Assembly (NCBI GenBank): GCA_910577735.1
Contig: CAJTOO010000010.1
Span: 1 to 64,000 of the forward strand
DNA from: an uncultured Lachnospiraceae bacterium
GTDB lineage: Bacteria > Bacillota > Clostridia > Lachnospirales > Lachnospiraceae
Length of the DNA: 64,000 nt
Reading direction: 5' to 3'
Shown piece after piece: positions 23,405-31,983 of this stretch. Numbering within the stretch: position 1 is the first letter of the stretch; each line of letters opens with the position of its first letter. The position numbers and the translations under genes were made by a program. Under the pieces are notes generated by a model. It made no database searches and had not been told where the DNA came from. It saw only the letters and a list, made by a program, of their open reading frames with translations.

Positions 23405-25093
23405 CTACATTCCCCAACTGCCGCTGTCCAAAAAGCCTTCCGCCATCGCCTCAGCCTCCTCAATAATGCTTCTGTCATATCCTAACATCTTAAGAAGCGC
23501 TATGGCATTGCGGGACGTGGCCGGTCCCTTACGCAATAGGTAGGGGAAATAAATATCTTCTTCCTCAATTTTTTCTTCAAAATGATAATTATCATATGCC
23601 GATGCCAAAAGCCTTGTCAGTTCCACATCGTGAGTCGCAGCAAAACAAAGAGTACGCCCCCTGGCCAGCATCTTCATGATCTGGGTGGAAGCCGCAATTC
23701 GCTCCACCGTGTTCGTGCCCCGCAGTACCTCATCCACAAAACAAAGCACAGGTCGTCCATCCTTTTTCATGACCTGATCTAATATCCTTTTGATGGACTT
23801 GATCTCCACCATATAATAGCTGTCCCCGCCTGACAGATTATCCCGCAGGGACATAGATGAATAAATCCGAAAGACCGGCGCCTCATAGCAGCTGGCCGGA
23901 CAGGTGTGAATGGTCTGTGCCAGCACCCCCGAAACAGCCACTGCCCGCAGAAATGTAGACTTGCCGGAGGCATTAGATCCTGTTAAAAGCACACCTCTTG
24001 TCACGGAGACAGAATTTTTGACAGGATCTGGAAGAAGCGGATGATACAGATCTTCCACCTTCAGGAACTTATCTTTCCCGCCATAATACAGCCTGGGCAC
24101 ACAATACTCGCCCAGAAACCTGGTCCGCCAGGCCCCGACTACCACATCTGTCTCAATCTGCCCAAGAATGGTGATCATTTCATCCACTTCATCCATATGT
24201 CCCCGGAGTGATGCAAGCGCCCGGTTAAACTGAATCAGATCCAGATAAAAAAGCATGCGAAGATAGTCAAGCACCAGCTCCAGTGGATTGCCATTCCCTT
24301 TCTCTGCTGAGATGACCAGATAGGAATTGCGCAGAAAGCTTTTCAACTTGCGGTGGCACTCCCGTAATCTTGCCTGCTTACCGGCAATCACCTGTATTTC
24401 CTCCTGTCCCATCTGCTGTGCACATCCAAGCAGTCTGCGGATATATCGGAAACTGCTGATATAGGGCTCTATCTCTTTATATTCTTTAAAGTAGCCGATC
24501 AGATTATGACACAACACAATCAAAAGAACAACCAGTCCCACCGGCAGGGACTGAAACATGATACCAAAGCCTGCCAGCGCTGCAAGGTCATAAAGCAGAT
24601 ATGCGCCGTTCTTCCTTTCACCCAGAGATTCCAGATTATCCAGATACTCATAAATAGAATACCGGCGCATTCGTCCCAGCTGATAGAAAATGCTCTGTAC
24701 CTTCTGCCGCTCTGTCTCATGTTCCATGAAAAAACAGATTCGCTTCTCCATGTCCTCCATCTGCTCTTCTTCAAAAACAGGCGTGTGCAGCCGGTAATAG
24801 AGATATTCATCCCCGGCAGCGCTGCAGGATGTATTCATACACTCATATATTTCATCCAGGTGCAGATCATTCCAGGTGATATCATCAATCTGTTCCTCTG
24901 TCCTATGTTTCTGATAATACATACTGATATGGCTTAATTCTTCCGCCCCATATTTCCGGTCCGGCGCCTCGCCATAACGCTGATACAGCTTCTTGAGCAT
25001 ACGCCTTTGGAACGTCCTGCTGTCAATATATTCTTTTCCCATGAGAAGCACAATCAAAAGAACAATCATGCCCGCAAAAAACAAAGCATCCAT
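23405..25093 (-). CDS. Membrane-anchored MutS-family ATPase
   Basis: A 562-residue protein. An N-terminal hydrophobic helix (residues 1-19) and a second membrane segment (about 170-205: GFGIMFQSLPVGLVVLLIVL) are followed by a MutS-type core helical region and the ATPase domain: Walker A TGSNASGKSTFLRAV near 385, MSLRDNLSGGDSYYMVEI, Walker B VLCFVDEVLRGTN, and FAATHDVELT. The mismatch-recognition and connector domains of MutS are absent. Its role is unknown; the membrane anchors argue against ordinary mismatch repair. It is 2 bases from the amidohydrolase gene and thus in the nucleoside operon. Confidence 0.82.
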   Translation of the reverse strand: MDALFFAGMIVLLIVLLMGKEYIDSRTFQRRMLKKLYQRYGEAPDRKYGAEELSHISMYYQKHRTEEQIDDITWNDLHLDEIYECMNTSCSAAGDEYLYYRLHTPVFEEEQMEDMEKRICFFMEHETERQKVQSIFYQLGRMRRYSIYEYLDNLESLGERKNGAYLLYDLAALAGFGIMFQSLPVGLVVLLIVLCHNLIGYFKEYKEIEPYISSFRYIRRLLGCAQQMGQEEIQVIAGKQARLRECHRKLKSFLRNSYLVISAEKGNGNPLELVLDYLRMLFYLDLIQFNRALASLRGHMDEVDEMITILGQIETDVVVGAWRTRFLGEYCVPRLYYGGKDKFLKVEDLYHPLLPDPVKNSVSVTRGVLLTGSNASGKSTFLRAVAVSGVLAQTIHTCPASCYEAPVFRIYSSMSLRDNLSGGDSYYMVEIKSIKRILDQVMKKDGRPVLCFVDEVLRGTNTVERIAASTQIMKMLARGRTLCFAATHDVELTRLLASAYDNYHFEEKIEEEDIYFPYLLRKGPATSRNAIALLKMLGYDRSIIEEAEAMAEGFLDSGSWGM

Positions 25094-25095
25094 AT

Positions 25096-26391
25096 TTATC
25101 TGAGACTTCCTATAATCTCATTTGCCTTTCTATAGATTTCCTCCACATCATACGCTTTGCTAAACTGCCCGTTCTCATACAAAATCTCACCCTGTATCAT
25201 GGTCATCTTCACATTCTGTTTGCTCCCGCTGTAAACAATATTCTTGGCAATATTGTTAATCGGCTGCATATTCGGCTGATGCAGGTCTATCATAATCATA
25301 TCCGCCGCCTTACCTTTCGCAAGAACATCCGTATCCGGCAGGTTCATGGCTTTGGAACCGTTCACTGTAGCCATCTTCAGCACTTCCCAGGCATCTACCG
25401 CAGCAGCATTCTGTTCACGCAGTTTGGCAAGTCCGGTTACCAAAAACATTTCCCGGAACATATCCAGACAATTATTGCTGGCAGGCCCATCCGTACCGAT
25501 GGCCACATTAATCCCCCTCGCCAGATACTCTGAAATGGGTGCAATACCGCTGGCCAGCTTGGCATTGGAGCCCGGATTGGTCACCACGCTAAGGCCCCTT
25601 TTTTGAAAAATCTCCATATCTTCTTCATCCACATAGACACAATGATAACCGCCCCCGCCGTAATCAAACATCCCCAGTGAATCTAACATCTTTACCGGCG
25701 ACATACCACAGCGTTCCTTACACGCCTCCACCTCTGCACGGGTCTCTGCCAGATGGGTAAAGACCGGTGCCTGATATTTATGCGCCAGTGCCGCCACATC
25801 CTCAAGAAGCTCTCTGGAACAAGTGTATTCTGCGTGAAAACCAATAAAATAACTAAGCAGCGGATTCTCATGATTCAATTTCTGGTACATTCGCTCCGTC
25901 AATTCCAAAGACTGACTGAAATTATTCTGTCCGCTGACCTGCACACAGCGCATTCCCATATCTACACAGGCCTGTGCTATCGTCTCTGGTGTCAGGTACA
26001 TGTCAAAGATTGCCGTAATGCCGCTGGTCAGATATTCCAGGATTGCCAGCTTCGTCAGATGATATATCATCTCTGCGTCAAGCTTGGCCTCAATGGGAAA
26101 AACCTGCCTGTTCAGCCAGTCCGCAAGCGGCAGATCGTCTGCATAAGAACGAAGCAGCGTCATACCGGAATGGGTGTGTGCATTTTTAAAACCAGGCATC
26201 AGAAGATTTCCCTCACAGTCAATCTCCCTGTCCCACACAATGCTTCCAAGGGACAGATCCTGACAGGCCACATCCGCATCGCTGCCGTCACCCACATACA
26301 CAAGCCTATAGTCCTGTACCCAGAGTTCTCCCTCCAAGATCCTTGTATCCTGCATTGTCAGGATTTTTGCGTTGTAAAATCTGTAGTTCAT
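25096..26391 (-). CDS. mtaD: Amidohydrolase, MTA/S-adenosylhomocysteine deaminase type
   Basis: A 431-residue metal-dependent deaminase of the TRZ/ATZ group. The metal site is visible in NAHTHSGMTLLRSY (about residue 71), VFTHLAETRAEVE, YHCVYVDEEDM and IGTDGPASNN. Related enzymes deaminate 5'-methylthioadenosine and S-adenosylhomocysteine to inosine derivatives. Its operon with purine nucleoside phosphorylase and cytidine deaminase supports nucleoside salvage. Substrate choice among MTA, SAH and other adenosines cannot be decided here. Confidence 0.8.
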   Translation of the reverse strand: MNYRFYNAKILTMQDTRILEGELWVQDYRLVYVGDGSDADVACQDLSLGSIVWDREIDCEGNLLMPGFKNAHTHSGMTLLRSYADDLPLADWLNRQVFPIEAKLDAEMIYHLTKLAILEYLTSGITAIFDMYLTPETIAQACVDMGMRCVQVSGQNNFSQSLELTERMYQKLNHENPLLSYFIGFHAEYTCSRELLEDVAALAHKYQAPVFTHLAETRAEVEACKERCGMSPVKMLDSLGMFDYGGGGYHCVYVDEEDMEIFQKRGLSVVTNPGSNAKLASGIAPISEYLARGINVAIGTDGPASNNCLDMFREMFLVTGLAKLREQNAAAVDAWEVLKMATVNGSKAMNLPDTDVLAKGKAADMIMIDLHQPNMQPINNIAKNIVYSGSKQNVKMTMIQGEILYENGQFSKAYDVEEIYRKANEIIGSLR

Positions 26392-26454
26392 ACTTTACCC
26401 TTTCTGTATTCTGTTTATGGTACAGCGCCGCAGAGTTTATGCTGCCAGCATTTC

Positions 26455-26892
26455 CTAAGACCGCCCATTGCCATCACTCAAATTTTCCGGCCCGAACCCC
26501 TCAGGAAGAAGTTCCGCCAGTGTCATAACACGATAGTCCTCCTCGGATTTTGCCACAATAACCTGAAAATGCTCCGGCTCACAAAACTCCATCATTACCT
26601 GTCTGCAGACGCCGCAGGGATAGGCGTACTGGGTCAGCGTTTCCCCCTCCGGACTGCCCACAATAGCAATCGCTGCGAATGCCCTTATGCCCTCGCTGAC
26701 CGCCTTAAAGAAAGCCGTCCGTTCAGCGCAGTTGCTTGGCCCGTAAGCCGCATTCTCGATATTACAGCCTGTGATAATCTGCCCGTCCGCACAAAGCAGC
26801 GCCGCGCCCACCTGATAATGGGAATAAGGCGAGTAGGATTTCCCTCTCGCCTCTATCGCCCCTGCAATCAATTCTTTTATCTTCACCTGCAT
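26455..26892 (-). CDS. cdd: Cytidine deaminase
   Basis: A 145-residue homotetrameric-type cytidine deaminase producing uridine or deoxyuridine. It shows YSPYSHYQVGAALL near the N-terminus, the zinc and proton-shuttle motif NCAERTAF (Cys, Glu), and PCGVCRQV (two zinc Cys). ATG 26892 overlaps the purine nucleoside phosphorylase stop (TGATG), and its AAGGAG lies in that gene's last codons, so translation is coupled. Confidence 0.93.
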   Translation of the reverse strand: MQVKIKELIAGAIEARGKSYSPYSHYQVGAALLCADGQIITGCNIENAAYGPSNCAERTAFFKAVSEGIRAFAAIAIVGSPEGETLTQYAYPCGVCRQVMMEFCEPEHFQVIVAKSEEDYRVMTLAELLPEGFGPENLSDGNGRS

Positions 26893-27725
26893 CAAATATA
26901 CTCCTTAAACTTTGTGATGGATTCCACCAAAAGTTTCTCGAACTTGGGCGCCACCGCATTCGCCGCCTCCTGCACCTCCTCATGGGTCAAAGGCGCGCTG
27001 TTCATACCTGCCGCCAGATTGCTGACACAGGATACGCCGCAGATCTTCATGCCCATATGGTTCGCCGCAATGGCCTCCACGACAGTGCTCATGCCAACAG
27101 CGCTGACTCCCAGTTTATGAAGCATCTGAATCTCCGCGGGAGACTCGAAAGAAGGTCCCGTCAGCTGCGCATATACCCCTTCAAACAACTCAATGTTATT
27201 CTCCCCGGCAGTATCCGCGATTATTTTCTGCAGATCCTCATCATAGACATGAGACATATCCGGGAATCTGGTGCCCAATTCATCAATGTTAGGCCCGATC
27301 AAAGGATTCGGCGCAAAGATTGACACATGATCCTTGATCAGCATCAGGCTTCCTGCATGAAAAGAAGGATTGATGCCACCAGAAGCATTCGTCAGAAAGA
27401 GTATTTTGGCGCCCATCATCTTCATCAGTCTCGCCGGCAATACCACGTCAGTGATTGGATAGCCCTCATAATAATGTACCCTTCCCTGCATCAGTACCAC
27501 AGGCAGCTCATTGATATAGCCAAAGATAAACTTCCCGGCATGTCCCGGCACAGTGGATACCGGAAAGCCCTCAATCTCACTGTAGGGAAGTTCTGCCTTC
27601 ACATCCACCACTTTAGCAAAATTTCCAAGCCCGGAACCGAGTACCACCGCCACCTTAGGTTCAAAATCGACCTTCGCTTTGTAACACTCATAACACTTTA
27701 AGAGTTTTTCGTATACAGGATTCAT
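26892..27725 (-). CDS. punA: Purine nucleoside phosphorylase
   Basis: A 277-residue trimeric-type phosphorylase splitting (deoxy)inosine or guanosine to base and (deoxy)ribose-1-phosphate. Motifs: VLGSGLGNF (phosphate loop), VPGHAGKF, MQGRVHYYEGY, LTNASGGI, and the purine site LTGPSFESPAEI followed by GMSTVVEAIAANHMG. It overlaps the YczE-like gene by 4 bases and cdd by 1. Confidence 0.93.
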   Translation of the reverse strand: MNPVYEKLLKCYECYKAKVDFEPKVAVVLGSGLGNFAKVVDVKAELPYSEIEGFPVSTVPGHAGKFIFGYINELPVVLMQGRVHYYEGYPITDVVLPARLMKMMGAKILFLTNASGGINPSFHAGSLMLIKDHVSIFAPNPLIGPNIDELGTRFPDMSHVYDEDLQKIIADTAGENNIELFEGVYAQLTGPSFESPAEIQMLHKLGVSAVGMSTVVEAIAANHMGMKICGVSCVSNLAAGMNSAPLTHEEVQEAANAVAPKFEKLLVESITKFKEYI

Positions 27726-28465
27726 ATAATTACCGCCTTTCTGTCATACATCTGTTGTATTTCGTCCGCAATTTTCATCTGCAAAATATACGGCTGTCTT
27801 TCCGTACAGTATATCACATCCACTCTGTTTTTTCTATCTTCTTTCTTTACATGGCCCGTACCGCAGCGGCTCCGCTGCCGTCCGGTTAAAAAGGCAATCA
27901 AAGGTCCCATAAAAAAGGCCGTCACAACCGTTCCAATCCCCACCGTCGCACCCAAAGCAAAGCCTACAATGGTACAGAACAGATCAGAAGATATCCTGCA
28001 AAACTGAAACTTCCACTTTTTCTTCTCTGATATGATCAAGGATACCGCGTCATAGGTAGACACTCCCATATCCGCCGTAAAATAAAGAGCCGAAGAAAAA
28101 CACATGATGACAATTCCTCCAATCAGAAACACAAATCGCACAACCAAAGACGGCTCTGGAATCAGTCTCTCAAAAAATAAAGAAGAATACTCCACCACAT
28201 ACCCCAGCAGAAAGATATTGATTACAGTGCCAAGGCCTATCTTATTTCTGTCCGTCAGAAAAATCACCACCAGCATCACCAGATTGACTGCTGCGTACAC
28301 CGTCCCAAAACCTGGCTTTCCTTGCGGCAGCGCTATAAAGATTCCATGGGTAAACACCTGAAACGGGTCAAGGCCCAGCACCGAAAAGTTAAACATTCCG
28401 ACACTGAACCCACAGACCAGCACACCGACTATTGTCATCCATATCCTTCTTGTACGTTCCTGCAT
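27722..28465 (-). CDS. YczE/YitT-like integral membrane protein
   Basis: A 247-residue membrane protein with five or six helices. It opens with an RRIWMTIVGVLVCGFSVGMF segment and has LGLDPFQVFTHG and ADMGVSTYDAVSLII, repeated G(L/V)xxxD loop patterns seen in the YczE/YyaS group. A basic tail of about 45 residues follows the last helix. Transport is assumed but not shown for this group. As first gene before pnp it may handle nucleosides or related compounds, which is inference. Confidence 0.7.
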   Translation of the reverse strand: MQERTRRIWMTIVGVLVCGFSVGMFNFSVLGLDPFQVFTHGIFIALPQGKPGFGTVYAAVNLVMLVVIFLTDRNKIGLGTVINIFLLGYVVEYSSLFFERLIPEPSLVVRFVFLIGGIVIMCFSSALYFTADMGVSTYDAVSLIISEKKKWKFQFCRISSDLFCTIVGFALGATVGIGTVVTAFFMGPLIAFLTGRQRSRCGTGHVKKEDRKNRVDVIYCTERQPYILQMKIADEIQQMYDRKAVII

Positions 28466-28551
28466 CTTCCGTTGTCTCTCCTTATTAATCTTCTGGTAAC
28501 TTATAAGTCCCCTGTCTCAAAAATATCACAAAAACTATAAAATCACAATCA

Positions 28552-30039
28552 CTAGATAATAATGCACACCATGCCGCCGTTACTGTCATTGACAATCTTC
28601 TGCATTGTCTCCTGTAATTTAGCCTGGCTCTCCTCATTGATCATGGAAATCTTGCTGGTAATGCCGTCATTGACCAGCTGCTCCACTGTCTTGCCGAAGA
28701 TATTCGTTTCCCAGATTCCTTCCTCACTGGTGCCCGTATCGGAAATATACTGAATCAGATCCCTGGCCTGTACTTCTGTGCCGACGATAGGGGAAATCTC
28801 CGTCTCGATACTGGCCTTGATCATATGGATACTCGGACTTTCGGCCTTTATTTTCACACCGAACTTATTTCCCTGCTTGATCAGTTCCGGTTTCTCCAGC
28901 ACAATCTCTTCTCTGTCCGGCATCACCACACCATATCCCTTGTAACGTACAGCCTCCAGCGCATGCAGCACCTTCACATATTCCCTCTTCATCTTCGCCA
29001 TCTCACGCAGGGTTGCCAGAAGCTGATATTCACTGCCAATGGTCTCACCCACAAGTTCACTCAGCATCTCATAGTAATACGCATCATCCACATCCAGAAT
29101 AATGCGCACACTGCCATCCGACATGTTGACGCCGTCCAACTTGCATTTTCTGATATATTCACTCTCCATCACAAAGTGATCCGTCGTGATATCCCGTATA
29201 TTGTTGAGCTCCTTCATCAACTGCTTAATCTGCAGGATCATATCTTTCTTCATCTTATGATCGCAGGAAAGCATTTCCACCCATTTGGGCATGTAAAATT
29301 CTATCATCGTAAGCGGAAACTCATAGAGGATGTTCTCCATAATATGGTTGATATCCTCTTTCTTCAACTGCTCACAATTTACCGGCATAACCGTCACCTG
29401 GTACTTCTCGCTGATCTCATCCGCCAGTACCCTGGTTTCCTCCGCATAGGGCTTTGCCGAATTTAAAAGTACAATGAACGGTTTACCAAGTACCTGTAGT
29501 TCCTTTATGGTCCGCTCTTCCGCATCCAGGAAATTTTCCCTGGGCAGTTCCCCAAAAGAGCCGTCACAGGTCACTACAATGCCGATTGTGGAGTGATCTT
29601 TGATGACCTTTCTGGTGCCGATCTCCGCGGCTTTTGTAAAAGGAATCTCTTCCACTGACCAGGGTGTCTTGACCATGCGCTCCTCATCCTGTTCCATGTG
29701 GCCCGCAGCCCCTTCCACCATATATCCCACACAGTCTATCAGGCGCACATCCACGTTGATATCCGTCCCCAGCTTTACATGAGCAGCCTCTTTCGGTATA
29801 AATTTAGGTTCCGTAGTGGTGATCGTCTTCCCCCCGGCACTCTGGGGCATTTCATCCTGTGCACGCTCCTTCTCGTTGTCATCTTCCATATAGGGAAGCA
29901 CCAGGAGGTTCATAAAGCGCTTGATAAAAGTAGACTTTCCTGTCCTGACAGGACCTACCACGCCCAGATAGATTTCCCCTCCCGTTCTAAGCTGTATATC
30001 TTTATACAGGTCATATGTACTATTCTGCAATAAATCCAT
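28552..30039 (-). CDS. spoIVA: Stage IV sporulation protein A (coat morphogenetic ATPase)
   Basis: A 495-residue protein close to the usual 492. It forms the ATP-driven scaffold on the forespore surface that anchors the spore coat and is needed for cortex formation. Walker A GPVRTGKSTFIKRF lies near residue 30, TITTTEPKFIP follows around 73, and DVRLIDCVGYMVEGAAGH around 97. It ends with NGGMVCIII. AGGAGG lies 7 bases before the ATG, inside a hairpin that also ends the lactonase gene. In B. subtilis it is sigma-E dependent. Confidence 0.95.
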   Translation of the reverse strand: MDLLQNSTYDLYKDIQLRTGGEIYLGVVGPVRTGKSTFIKRFMNLLVLPYMEDDNEKERAQDEMPQSAGGKTITTTEPKFIPKEAAHVKLGTDINVDVRLIDCVGYMVEGAAGHMEQDEERMVKTPWSVEEIPFTKAAEIGTRKVIKDHSTIGIVVTCDGSFGELPRENFLDAEERTIKELQVLGKPFIVLLNSAKPYAEETRVLADEISEKYQVTVMPVNCEQLKKEDINHIMENILYEFPLTMIEFYMPKWVEMLSCDHKMKKDMILQIKQLMKELNNIRDITTDHFVMESEYIRKCKLDGVNMSDGSVRIILDVDDAYYYEMLSELVGETIGSEYQLLATLREMAKMKREYVKVLHALEAVRYKGYGVVMPDREEIVLEKPELIKQGNKFGVKIKAESPSIHMIKASIETEISPIVGTEVQARDLIQYISDTGTSEEGIWETNIFGKTVEQLVNDGITSKISMINEESQAKLQETMQKIVNDSNGGMVCIII

Positions 30040-30082
30040 AAAAAAACCTCCTGCATATACTGGTAAATGTATATGCAGGAGG
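30040..30082 (-). terminator. 14-bp perfect hairpin plus T7: lactonase terminator enclosing spoIVA ribosome site
   Basis: Arms at 30082-30069 and 30060-30047 (minus order) pair over 14 bp with an 8-base loop, followed by seven T and the spoIVA ATG at once. It starts 18 bases past the lactonase stop. The AGGAGG in the 3' arm is the spoIVA Shine-Dalgarno and pairs with CCTCCT of the 5' arm. Confidence 0.8.
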
Positions 30083-30096
30083 ATTCCTGGCTATAC
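30066..30096 (-). promoter_or_regulatory. Possible sigma-E promoter of spoIVA
   Basis: TATACATT at 30073-30066 matches 7 of 8 positions of the sigma-E -10 (CATACANT). GTATA at 30096-30092 could be the -35, with a spacer of 18, two bases longer than typical. The start would fall at the end of the loop, so the 5' arm would be missing from this transcript. Confidence 0.45.
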
Positions 30097-30099
30097 CGT

Positions 30100-31161
30100 C
30101 TACTGGGCAAGTTTATGGAAAATAATACAATTGGGCTTGTTCACCGGAATTTCCTTACCATTCATGACAAGCAGGCCGTTCTTTAAATCCACGTTGAAAA
30201 AGGTCATCGTATTTGACTCATGATTCAGAGACACCAGATGCTTATTATCCGGAAAAAGTATCGCGTCCTTTGGATAATCCCCGCTGATGGGCAGACAAAA
30301 TATCTTCTCAAGCATGCCTGTCTTTTGATCAATCCTGTAGACGATAGCACTGTTATCCCCTGCGTTGGAACTGGTCAGATACTTAAAATCCTCCGAAATA
30401 TTCAGGGCACTGGCCGCTGAACCGCCTGCATGATAATCATTCAATGTGGAGATTGTCTGAATCTTTTCAAATTCCGGATTCCCATGAATCTCCTCATAAG
30501 TATACACATCGATATAATTCTTTAACTCATGCACGATATAAAGAATTCTGCCGTCTTTGGAAAACTTCAGATGTCGGGGTGCAGATTCCTGCTCGCTTCG
30601 AATCATGTCAATCGGCTTTAATCTACCGTTCACATGATCCACCCGATAGACATTCACATGATCCAATCCCAGATCTGCAGCACACAGATAATGATTATCA
30701 CGGGTCATCTTCACACAGTTAACATGGGGACGAAAATTGCGCTCCGCAATACTGCCCAGTCCCTTATGGTAAACCTCGTCGGTAATCTCACCCACACTGC
30801 CGTTCTCCCGCAGACGAAGCACCGTAATCTTGCCATCATGGTATCCGCCTACAAAAAGAAGCTTATCCTCATAATCTGTAGACAGATAACATCCTCTCAT
30901 CCCATTGATGGAGCAAGCATTGATGACCTCTAAGTCACCCCCCGGCAGAATCTTATAAGCCTCCACGCCAAAGTCTGTGATGGAATAGAGATATTTCTGA
31001 TTATGAGAAATGGTAATATAGGAAGAATTGGTTATTTTCACCTGATTTTTTTCTGTCAACCTTCCCTTCTTCATATCCACATCATAAATCTTGATACCGT
31101 ACTTATCTTCCTTGCCCACCGTGTAAGTAGACACATATGCTACATATTTATCCTGGTTCAT
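30100..31161 (-). CDS. Beta-propeller lactonase family protein (YkgB/Pgl-like)
   Basis: A protein of about 353 residues with repeated blades of the 7-bladed propeller type (YVSTYTVG, then SHNQKYLYSITD, VGGYHDGKITVLRL, MTRDNHYLCAADLGLDHVNVYRV, FSKDGRILYIVHEL). The family includes cytosolic 6-phosphogluconolactonases of the pentose phosphate pathway, but many members have no proven activity. GGAGG lies 6 bases before ATG 31161. No other pentose-phosphate gene is nearby. Confidence 0.78.
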   Translation of the reverse strand: MNQDKYVAYVSTYTVGKEDKYGIKIYDVDMKKGRLTEKNQVKITNSSYITISHNQKYLYSITDFGVEAYKILPGGDLEVINACSINGMRGCYLSTDYEDKLLFVGGYHDGKITVLRLRENGSVGEITDEVYHKGLGSIAERNFRPHVNCVKMTRDNHYLCAADLGLDHVNVYRVDHVNGRLKPIDMIRSEQESAPRHLKFSKDGRILYIVHELKNYIDVYTYEEIHGNPEFEKIQTISTLNDYHAGGSAASALNISEDFKYLTSSNAGDNSAIVYRIDQKTGMLEKIFCLPISGDYPKDAILFPDNKHLVSLNHESNTMTFFNVDLKNGLLVMNGKEIPVNKPNCIIFHKLAQ

Positions 31162-31287
31162 CACATTCCTCCAAGTTGACTATCATTCTTTAGCAGAATT
31201 TTACCATAAATCGGAAGGCTTGTTAATCCTTTTCTTCGGATTCCTCTGTTTTTTCTGCGAAAACTGTCATTATTTATAATTTTCCCA

Positions 31288-31315
31288 TTGACATACCTCT
31301 ACATTCTTGTATAAT
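31288..31315 (+). promoter_or_regulatory. Sigma-A promoter of polyamine operon
   Basis: TTGACA (31288-31293), a 16-base spacer and TATAAT (31310-31315) lie about 65 bases before the regulator start. Confidence 0.8.
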
Positions 31316-31341
31316 GGGATTCAGCGCATGTTTAGCTTTAG

Positions 31342-31356
31342 TAAACTTTTAGTTTA
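31342..31356 (+). promoter_or_regulatory. Palindromic operator candidate of polyamine operon
   Basis: TAAACT-TTT-AGTTTA is a perfect dyad placed about 20 bases downstream of the predicted transcription start and before the XRE-cupin gene. It suggests autorepression of the pot operon by its first product. Confidence 0.5.
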
Positions 31357-31381
31357 TTTTTACTGAATTGTGAGGAGAACA

Positions 31382-31942
31382 ATGGATACAAATTCCAACC
31401 GGATGGATCTGGGAAATAAAATCAAAGAACTGCGGAATAAAAAGGGACTCACCCAGGAGGAACTGGCAGACCGCTGTGAACTTTCAAAGGGATTTATCAG
31501 CCAATTGGAAAATGATGTCACATCGCCTTCCATCGCCACTCTGATAGATATCCTGCAGTGTCTTGGCTCCAACTTAAAAGATTTCTTCAATGATGCGGAT
31601 GACGAACAGATTGTTTTTGGAAAAGAAGATTTTTTTGAAAAAGTGGATGCAGAACTCCATAACAAAATCGAATGGATCATCCCCAATGCACAGAAGAACA
31701 TGATGGAACCCATCCGTGTCACCCTTGAGGCCGAAGGTTCCACTTATCCTGACCAGCCCCATGAGGGAGAGGAATTTGGCTACGTACTCTCCGGTTCCAT
31801 CACGATCATCGTTGGGAACCGAAGCATCAAAGCCAGAAAAGGGGATGCTTTCTACTTTACTCCGGATTCAGAACATTATATCAAAGCAGGCGGAAAAAGC
31901 GGCGCCGTTTTCTTATGGATCAGCACGCCGCCCACTTTTTAG
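31382..31942 (+). CDS. XRE-cupin regulator of polyamine transport
   Basis: A 186-residue protein. Residues 10-65 are an XRE helix-turn-helix (IKELRNKKGLTQEELADRC, SKGFISQLEND); residues 110-180 are a cupin (HEGEEFGYVLSGSITIIVG, AFYFTPDSEHYIKAGG). This PuuR-like layout is the usual regulator at the head of potABCD in Firmicutes, with the cupin thought to sense polyamine. GAGGAG lies 4 bases before the ATG. It is followed by potA after 41 bases. Confidence 0.9.
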   Translation: MDTNSNRMDLGNKIKELRNKKGLTQEELADRCELSKGFISQLENDVTSPSIATLIDILQCLGSNLKDFFNDADDEQIVFGKEDFFEKVDAELHNKIEWIIPNAQKNMMEPIRVTLEAEGSTYPDQPHEGEEFGYVLSGSITIIVGNRSIKARKGDAFYFTPDSEHYIKAGGKSGAVFLWISTPPTF

Positions 31943-31983
31943 GATAGCCCGGCAATTAAATCATACACAGGAGGGACTGCCCC

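Noticed and set aside
25753..27120. A 455-codon open frame on the plus strand
   Set aside because: Antisense to the deaminase, cytidine deaminase and phosphorylase genes, which have clear motifs; its translation is rich in His, Cys and Ile as shadow frames are.
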